54,411 nucleotides of DNA from CAZWCE01 sp964632505 (GTDB lineage Bacteria > Planctomycetota > Planctomycetia > Pirellulales > Thermoguttaceae): positions 1 to 54,411 of the forward strand of contig CAZWCE010000021.1 in the NCBI GenBank assembly GCA_964632505.1, in the 5' to 3' direction. The notes under the pieces are model-generated. The model ran no database searches. It was not told the DNA's origin and saw only the letters and a program-made list of their open reading frames with translations. This document shows, in pieces, positions 49,417-54,411 of this stretch. Each line of letters begins with the position of its first letter. Position 1 is the stretch's first letter. The position numbers and the translations under genes were made by a program.

Positions 49417-49998
49417 AGCTTCGCGAAGCGAAATGAATCATTGCGATACAGGCGTACACTTGTTGTTTCATGGATTCGTTCTTTCTGTCGTTTGGTTCAT
49501 CGTGTTCATTTGCGAATGGTTCTTGCGGGTTTTCCCGCTTTTCTGGCTGAAATCATGAAAAAAAAGGGGGAAAATACTTAGAAAACAATCTTTTTTACAA
49601 ATCTTTTGCGAAAAACACCGATATAGAACTTGAGTAAATTTCAAAATCGTGTAACTTCTTGTTTGTAGTTGGGTTCGGACAACCGCGATTGACGTAAGTT
49701 CAATCGCCCCCCCAAAAAGTGGCGCTAGCGGAGTCCTTGAGAAAAAATCGGTTCTGATCAATGACCTTGGGTGTCAGTTTTTTTTGGCACGTTTTTTCTC
49801 TTTCAGGGGTTCCGATGCCATACAAACGTTTTCGGGGTGGGATGGTCGCCTGTGATGGACGACTTCCTCTTTCAAGGATGGATTGGACCGGAGGAATCAA
49901 CAGGATGCATGGTGTTCCCGTTTCCGGTTGGACCGGAGATGAAAAACACATTCCTTCCGGCGGTCCTTTCCCAAACGGTTAGTACAGGAGATTTTTGA
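49417..49998 (+). other. AT-rich leader region of the H1-like gene
   Basis: 582 bases. Stretch 49555-49660 is markedly AT-richer than flanking DNA. TTGAGT (49630-49635) with TAACTT 16 bp downstream (49652-49657) is a weak promoter candidate; if used, the leader would be over 300 nt. T runs at about 49779-49786 and 49792-49797 lie inside this leader. Short frames here are not supported. Confidence 0.45.
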
Positions 49999-50286
49999 AT
50001 GCCTAAAAAGGTAGCAAAAAAGGCCACGAAAAAAGTCGCCAAGAAGAAGGTCGCTAAGAAGAAGACGGCCAAGAAGAAGGTCGCCAAGAAGAAGACGGCC
50101 AAAAAGAAGGCAGCTAAGAAAAAGACTGCCAAGAAGAAGTCGGCCAAGAAAAAGGTAGCCAAGAAGAAGACCGCCAAGAAAAAGGCTACGAAAAAGAAGG
50201 CCGCGAAAAAGGCAGCGAAGAAGACCAAAAAGAAGTCTGCCCGAAAGAAAGCCGCCAAGCGTACCTCGAGGAGATCCTGCTCCTGA
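49999..50286 (+). CDS. Histone H1-like lysine-rich DNA-binding protein
   Basis: A 95-residue protein with 49 lysines and 4 arginines. After a 12-residue lead it has eleven consecutive pentads of the form x-A/T-K-K-K (residues 13-67), then shorter A-A-K-K units and an Arg/Ser-rich end with one cysteine (R-S-C-S). This matches the C-terminal-domain-like histone H1 homologues (HctB/Hc2, AlgP type) that bind and compact DNA in chlamydiae and planctomycetes. AGGAG 8 nt before the ATG supports the start. Being repeat-built it is prone to length change. The leader is long and AT-rich, and a strong terminator lies 97 bp downstream. Binding specificity is not expected. Confidence 0.88.
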   Translation: MPKKVAKKATKKVAKKKVAKKKTAKKKVAKKKTAKKKAAKKKTAKKKSAKKKVAKKKTAKKKATKKKAAKKAAKKTKKKSARKKAAKRTSRRSCS

Positions 50287-50382
50287 ACCCGGTACCCCTG
50301 ACTGATGATGGGTTTCCGGGACCCCCTCCTGGACCTCGTCTCGGTTTCACAAGATGAGGGCTTTCACAAAAGCAAAAACGAG

Positions 50383-50419
50383 AAAAGGACGATCGATTTC
50401 GCTCGATCGTCCTTTTTTT
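50383..50419. terminator. Strong bidirectional terminator
   Basis: 14-bp perfect stem (50383-50396 and 50403-50416) around a TTTCGC loop, with a T run to 50419 and A runs on the other flank. It ends the H1-like transcript rightward and can end the SGNH hydrolase transcript leftward. Confidence 0.9.
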
Positions 50420-50525
50420 ACGTCGCCATCGATTTCTCCTCCCCGATGCGCTGCTTCTGATGACGATGGGCCGGAAAGAAGGTGCCGTTTTGGATCAAAA
50501 TGGGGGAATATCGGGTTTTTCACGC

Positions 50526-51275
50526 TTACGGCTTCGCCTCTTCCGACTGCTCCAAATGGGGCAGAACCATTTCGGTCCAGAGGGCGTATCCTTGATCGTT
50601 CAAGTGCAGCATGTCGTCGACAAACAACTCTCGACGCGGCATGCCCGAGGCGGCGCACATCGGAGGATCGATATCTACGAAAACAATCTGCGGGTCCTCT
50701 TTCACCAGTGCTTCGTTCGCTTGATTCGTCCGGCGGATTTCATCGATCAACTCCCAGCGCTTCGGGCTCGGTTTGATCGCGATGACGACCATTTTCGTTT
50801 CCGGAAGGCGGTCGTGCAGTAAATCGACCAGTTGTTTGAAATCTTCGGCCACCGTCTCGGGTGATTCTCCTCGGGCCAAGTCGTTGCCACCGGCGAAAAA
50901 GACGATCGCCCGGGGTTCCAGCGGCGTGACGATGCGGTCGAAAAAGAAGACCGCGTCGGAGATTTCCGAACCACCGAATCCCCGATTGACGGCGTTCATG
51001 TTCGGGAACCACTTCTTAAGATCCCATCCCCGAATACTCGAACTTCCCAAGAAGACGACGCCACCTTCTTTCGGGGGATTCTCACGATCCGATTTCTCGA
51101 AGGCCTGAATCGTCTTTTCCCATCGGTTCTCTTTCTCGGCCTGTTCGGAAGAAGGGGGAGCGGCCGACGTTCGTTGAAGCGATGGCCCGACGAAAAAGAG
51201 CTGCCCGGTCATCAGAACGGAAAGGACGACGGTGGGCAAGAGCGAGGTGAGCGTTCGTCGGAGGATGGAAGCCAT
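50526..51275 (-). CDS. Exported SGNH/GDSL-type hydrolase
   Basis: A 249-residue exported hydrolase with a signal peptide (about 1-39). SGNH blocks are complete: FLGSSSIRGW with the nucleophile (probably S79), NRGFGGS with the glycine, FFAGGNDLA with N131, and the C-terminal FVDDMLHLND with catalytic Asp and His. The family acts on acetyl or acyl esters, often of carbohydrates or lipids. AAGGAG before the ATG at 51275 decides against an ATG five codons upstream, which overlaps it. The SSSIR variant of the first block is common in proteins related to platelet-activating-factor acetylhydrolase. The substrate is unknown. Confidence 0.92.
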   Translation of the reverse strand: MASILRRTLTSLLPTVVLSVLMTGQLFFVGPSLQRTSAAPPSSEQAEKENRWEKTIQAFEKSDRENPPKEGGVVFLGSSSIRGWDLKKWFPNMNAVNRGFGGSEISDAVFFFDRIVTPLEPRAIVFFAGGNDLARGESPETVAEDFKQLVDLLHDRLPETKMVVIAIKPSPKRWELIDEIRRTNQANEALVKEDPQIVFVDIDPPMCAASGMPRRELFVDDMLHLNDQGYALWTEMVLPHLEQSEEAKP

Positions 51276-51571
51276 TTTTTTCTCCTTCATGGTTGGGAAA
51301 AGGCGGTTTCTTTTCAGCGGCGGTTACAGTAAACTGAGGAAAAATCGATTCGCATTTCCGAAGGGCCGTCTTCACGGAGTGGAAGCTCATCGTCGACGGA
51401 TTCCCGGTCGAATCGGCTCCAAGGGGCTCCGCCGTCGAGACTCCATTGAAAGGCTTTCGGGGGGTGCATCTCTTATCCTACCGAGGGAGACATTCCGGAG
51501 CAAGTGGAACGCCGGCGTCGGGAATGGGGTCGCAAAAAGATCTTCCAGTTCACGAAGAAGGTTTTTGTCGC

Positions 51572-52375
51572 ATGAACGGGTCATCCGAACTTCGTCGATT
51601 ATTACGTGAGCAGTTGGAGAGTCTCCAGCGAGCGGGTGTGACCGACTTGCCGGTTGTTGAAGAACCAAAAAAGAAGGAGCTTCCCGTGGAAAAGAAGCTG
51701 CCGGCCGTTGAAGAGGCGAATGAGATACAAGGGGAGAGCGATAGCATGGAAGAATCGAAGCCGACATTGCTTAGCGATCGAGACCGGGCCCAGGCGCTTG
51801 CAGACCTCGCCGAGGAGACGGCGCGGTGCACTGCCTGCCCTGAACTGGTGGAGAATCGAACGCAAACCGTCTTCGGGGTGGGCAGTCCGACGGCGCGGCT
51901 GGTCTTCGTGGGAGAAGCTCCCGGGGCGGACGAGGATCGTCAGGGTGTTCCATTCGTGGGGCGCGCGGGAAAACTGCTGACCGACATGATCCAAAAGGGG
52001 ATGGGGCTTTCGCGTGATGAGGTGTATATCTGCAACATTCTGCGATGCCGCCCGCCGGGGAATCGCAATCCCGCGCCGCTGGAGGCCGCGCGCTGCCAGC
52101 GTTTTCTTCTCGGCACGCTCGAAGTGATCGCGCCGGAATTCATCTGCTGCCTCGGCACCGTCGCCGCGCAGTACCTGCTGGAAACGACCGAGACGATCGG
52201 CCGCATGCGGGGCGAGGTCCATCGCTTCGGCGAGGTGAAGGTCGTTTGCACCTACCACCCCGCCTATCTTTTGCGCAATCCTCCGGCGAAAGCGAAAAGT
52301 TGGGAGGACCTCCAACTTCTGATGCGAGAAATGCGATTGCCGATCCCTAAGAAGGGATCCTCCTCCACAACGTAA
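51572..52375 (+). CDS. Uracil-DNA glycosylase, family 4 (Fe-S)
   Basis: A 267-residue family 4 uracil-DNA glycosylase, which removes uracil from DNA at the start of base excision repair. The iron-sulfur cysteines are C86, C89, C159 and C175 (C-x2-C and C-x15-C), as in the 4Fe-4S enzymes of thermophiles and many bacteria. Motif A is GEAPGADEDRQGVPFVG and motif B is HPAYLLRNP with the catalytic-region histidine. About 75 acidic/lysine-rich residues precede the domain and are likely flexible. The ATG at 51572 was chosen with a weak GAAGAAGG upstream. lnt starts 25 bp downstream, so the two probably form an operon. Confidence 0.94.
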   Translation: MNGSSELRRLLREQLESLQRAGVTDLPVVEEPKKKELPVEKKLPAVEEANEIQGESDSMEESKPTLLSDRDRAQALADLAEETARCTACPELVENRTQTVFGVGSPTARLVFVGEAPGADEDRQGVPFVGRAGKLLTDMIQKGMGLSRDEVYICNILRCRPPGNRNPAPLEAARCQRFLLGTLEVIAPEFICCLGTVAAQYLLETTETIGRMRGEVHRFGEVKVVCTYHPAYLLRNPPAKAKSWEDLQLLMREMRLPIPKKGSSSTT

Positions 52376-52400
52376 GCCCTGCTTGTCGGAAGAGTTTTTG

Positions 52401-54137
52401 ATGATGAAAAGTGAGAATGCCACCCCTGAAGAGAAGGCTTCGAGCCGGTCGCAGCGACGGAATGCGTTGAAAGGGAGATTCCTCGAAAAGATGGAATCCA
52501 CCTGGCTGCCGGCGATGCTCGGCGGGCTGCTCTATTGGCTGGCGCTGCCACCGGTGAACTGGGGCTTTCTCGCCTGGATCTCGCCCGTTCCCTGGTTGCT
52601 GTTGGTGCGCAGAGAAACATTGCGTGGAAAACATCCTTATCTGGTCGTCTGGTGCTTCGGTGCTCTCTTCTGGCTTGGAAATCTCTATTGGATGACCATG
52701 CCTTTCTGGGCGACCAGCATCGGCTGGATTCTCTCCGGAGCCTATCTCGGGCTCTATCCCGTCTTTCTGATCGGTCTCTCCCGTCTCGCGGTGCATCGGT
52801 TCCGTCTCCCTTTGATGTTCGTCTTTCCGACGATCTGGATTGCCATGGACCTGTTGCGCAAGCATGTGCTCGGCGGAATGTCGTTCGGGGGGATCGAGCA
52901 TGCCCAGGTGGAATGGACGATGCTCATCCAGATCGCCGATCTCTTCGGCGAATACGGCGTCGCTTGGGTCATCGTTTTCTGCGCGAGTGGTCTGGCCGCC
53001 GCCATTCCCTACCGCGGGCAGCCTGCCCGGTGGAGACTTCTCGGGCCGGCGGTTGGCGTTCTGATCGTGGTTCTAGGATACGGTTATGCAAGGATGAATC
53101 TCTCGAATGTCGAAGGGAACCTGAAAACACCGCCGCTTCGGGTCGCCCTTACTCAGGGCAATTTCGGGGTCTACATGTTCCCTGAAGATCCTCACTGGTA
53201 CTCGAAAACGCAACAGCAATATATCGAACTCTCGCGCCGGGCGATCGACGAAGCCGGACCTCTCGATCTGATCGTCTGGCCGGAAACGGTCTGCATTCAT
53301 CGACTGTTGCGTTATCGGGACGATTTCAGCCTTTCCCCCGAAACACGTTGGGAAGGGACCGACGCCGAGCTCGGCCAAATGATGAACCTTCAGCGCCGCA
53401 AGTTCGAAGTCCCCTTAAAAGAACTGGGAGAAGAACTCGACCGCACGCCGCTGCTGCTGGGCATTTCGATCGTCCGTCTCGGACCGCAGGAGGAGCCTTT
53501 CCGATACAATTCTGCGGTGTTGTTGGGGCACGAAGGTAAAATCGAGGGGATCTACGATAAGATTCATCTGGTGATCTTCGGGGAGTACGTTCCTTTTTCC
53601 GAGTACCTTCCCGATTGGGTGCCGATCGAGTCGCTCTGTCTCGATACCGCTCGGGGCGAGCACGTCGTCTCGCTGGAGGTCGGACCGTATCGTCTGGCGC
53701 CGAACATCTGTTTCGAGAGTTCCGTTCCCCATTATATAAGGCATCAAGTCGCGGTATTAAAAGAGAAGGGCCGGGAGCCCGACTTCCTGGTCAATCTGAC
53801 CAATGCCGGTTGGTTCTGGTTCACCAACGAGATGGATCAGCACTTGGCGGCGAATATCTTTCGGGCCGTGGAATGCCGCAAGCCACACCTGGTGGCGGCG
53901 AATTGCGGCTATTCCTGCTGGATCGACGGCAGCGGTCGCGTCGTCAAGCGAGGCAAACGCAAGGAAGCGACCTATGTGGTGGCCGACGTGGTTCCCGATC
54001 CCCGCAAAAGCTTCTACGTGATCTGGGGGGATGTGCTCCCGATTTCGGCCTTGATCTTCGCCGGGTTCCTCTTCATCGCCGGGGCGGGCGGGGTGCTTCG
54101 AAATCGAAAAAAAGAACCCAGCGGGTCATCTCGTTGA
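52401..54137 (+). CDS. lnt: Apolipoprotein N-acyltransferase
   Basis: A 578-residue inner-membrane enzyme that adds the third acyl chain to the N-terminal cysteine of lipoproteins. An N-terminal part with about six hydrophobic helices is followed by a nitrilase-type domain with the catalytic triad: Glu in IVWPET, Lys in YDKIHLVIFGEYVPF and Cys in ICFES. It matches the family in order and size (usually 500-580). The ATG at 52401 with GGAAGAG about 7 nt before was chosen over a TTG at 52383. It presumably serves the many lipoproteins encoded in this window and is read with the UDG gene. Confidence 0.95.
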   Translation: MMKSENATPEEKASSRSQRRNALKGRFLEKMESTWLPAMLGGLLYWLALPPVNWGFLAWISPVPWLLLVRRETLRGKHPYLVVWCFGALFWLGNLYWMTMPFWATSIGWILSGAYLGLYPVFLIGLSRLAVHRFRLPLMFVFPTIWIAMDLLRKHVLGGMSFGGIEHAQVEWTMLIQIADLFGEYGVAWVIVFCASGLAAAIPYRGQPARWRLLGPAVGVLIVVLGYGYARMNLSNVEGNLKTPPLRVALTQGNFGVYMFPEDPHWYSKTQQQYIELSRRAIDEAGPLDLIVWPETVCIHRLLRYRDDFSLSPETRWEGTDAELGQMMNLQRRKFEVPLKELGEELDRTPLLLGISIVRLGPQEEPFRYNSAVLLGHEGKIEGIYDKIHLVIFGEYVPFSEYLPDWVPIESLCLDTARGEHVVSLEVGPYRLAPNICFESSVPHYIRHQVAVLKEKGREPDFLVNLTNAGWFWFTNEMDQHLAANIFRAVECRKPHLVAANCGYSCWIDGSGRVVKRGKRKEATYVVADVVPDPRKSFYVIWGDVLPISALIFAGFLFIAGAGGVLRNRKKEPSGSSR

Positions 54138-54218
54138 TGACGGCATCATTCGGTTTTTTTCGCTGCGAAAGGGAACCGTCGCGAAGGACGTTCCTCTTGG
54201 GGAGGGGATTCCTTTTCG

Positions 54219-54383
54219 ATGGAGCGGCTGATATTCGACGTGCCGGAGCGAGCCGTCTCCCAATTTATTCCCTCCCGTAAAGATGGCCTCGACGTTTTCG
54301 GGGGCGGGGAGTATAATGATGCGGAAATCTCCTACGACGGAAAGGCCCTATGGATTAGGTTCTTCCGACATTTTAGTGGCTGA
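54219..54383 (+). CDS. Short hypothetical open frame
   Basis: A 54-codon frame (M-E-R-L-I-F-D-V-P...) preceded by GGGGAGGGG about 11 nt upstream. It has no recognised domain, and a good promoter-like pair (54289-54317) lies inside it, so it may be chance. Listed because nothing else fills the last 270 bases. Confidence 0.2.
   Translation: MERLIFDVPERAVSQFIPSRKDGLDVFGGGEYNDAEISYDGKALWIRFFRHFSG
54289..54317 (+). promoter_or_regulatory. Candidate promoter near the right edge
   Basis: TCGACG (54289-54294), 17-bp spacer, TATAAT (54312-54317). It could drive a gene that begins at or beyond the window's end. Confidence 0.4.
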
Positions 54384-54411
54384 TTGATGAGTCCTTGTCG
54401 TCGAGATCGAT

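Noticed and set aside
49872..50258. Leftward open frame rich in Phe/Ala opposite the H1-like gene
   Set aside because: It is the antisense reading of the lysine repeats (AAG/AAA read as CTT/TTT) and not an independent protein.
51450..51574. Short frame ending in a TGA that overlaps the UDG start codon (ATGA)
   Set aside because: The only in-frame GTG has a ribosome-binding site too close, and the peptide is short and without motifs; translational coupling is not convincing.
1..54411. CRISPR arrays, tRNA/rRNA genes, insertion sequences, prophage or restriction genes
   Set aside because: No spaced repeats, tRNA cloverleaf sequence, transposase, integrase or methyltransferase motif was seen; a covariance search for tRNAs and small RNAs would settle the RNA part.

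Overview
The window reads as chromosomal DNA of a planctomycete (Planctomycetota, probably Pirellulales-like; the lineage is an inference). The evidence is a DUF1559 protein with a pilin-type N-terminus followed by a small carboxypeptidase-regulatory-like lipoprotein, an SHD1-domain protein, a lysine-pentad histone H1-like protein, two large signal peptidases with zinc ribbons and a lectin-like insert, and many secreted or lipoprotein-anchored proteins. LpxB, LptB and Lnt show a diderm envelope. I see no tRNA, rRNA, insertion sequence, phage gene or CRISPR array. Genes are moderately GC-rich, on both strands and mostly in short operons.

Layout. 1-1160: a terminator of an upstream gene, then an RRM RNA-binding protein with a long leader. 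1161-4553: creatininase-family amidohydrolase, AGE-type sugar epimerase and a Tat-exported sugar isomerase-like protein. 5200-9676: DUF1559 protein, lipoprotein and a large secreted FAD oxidoreductase with carbohydrate-binding-like domains. 9816-12210: a two-component pair (single-domain receiver and FHA-GAF-histidine kinase). 12320-14676: deoxyribosyltransferase-like protein, DUF89 phosphatase and a TauE/SafE permease. 14842-21581: glnE, a DEAD-box helicase with a very basic N-terminus, and sppA. 22187-27851: TIM-barrel isomerase, GH2 protein and a thioredoxin-like lipoprotein. 28343-34070: LarA-like protein, YggS, an HTH regulator, a GT2 protein and hisI-hisG. 34096-41803: lptB, two signal peptidases, an SHD1/TPR/FMN-binding protein and a propeller lipoprotein with a histidine-rich tail. 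42382-46499: cupin, GT4, thioesterase, lipoprotein. 46789-54137: lpxB, M50 protease, H1-like protein, SGNH hydrolase, family 4 uracil-DNA glycosylase and lnt.

Working together. LpxB, LptB, Lnt, SppA and the signal peptidases make and process the outer envelope and lipoproteins, in keeping with the many lipoproteins encoded here. The AGE epimerase, isomerases, GH2 protein and FAD oxidoreductase suggest use of complex carbohydrates. GlnE and HisI/HisG are core nitrogen and amino-acid functions.

Most notable signals. A conserved element (18 invariant positions in 25) lies upstream of three unrelated genes (RRM protein, response regulator, DUF89 phosphatase), next to -10-like hexamers. One of the two adjacent signal peptidases appears to have lost its catalytic lysine. 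The GH2 and LarA-like proteins also appear to lack key catalytic residues. A predicted propeller lipoprotein ends in a tail with 17 histidines in 43 residues.
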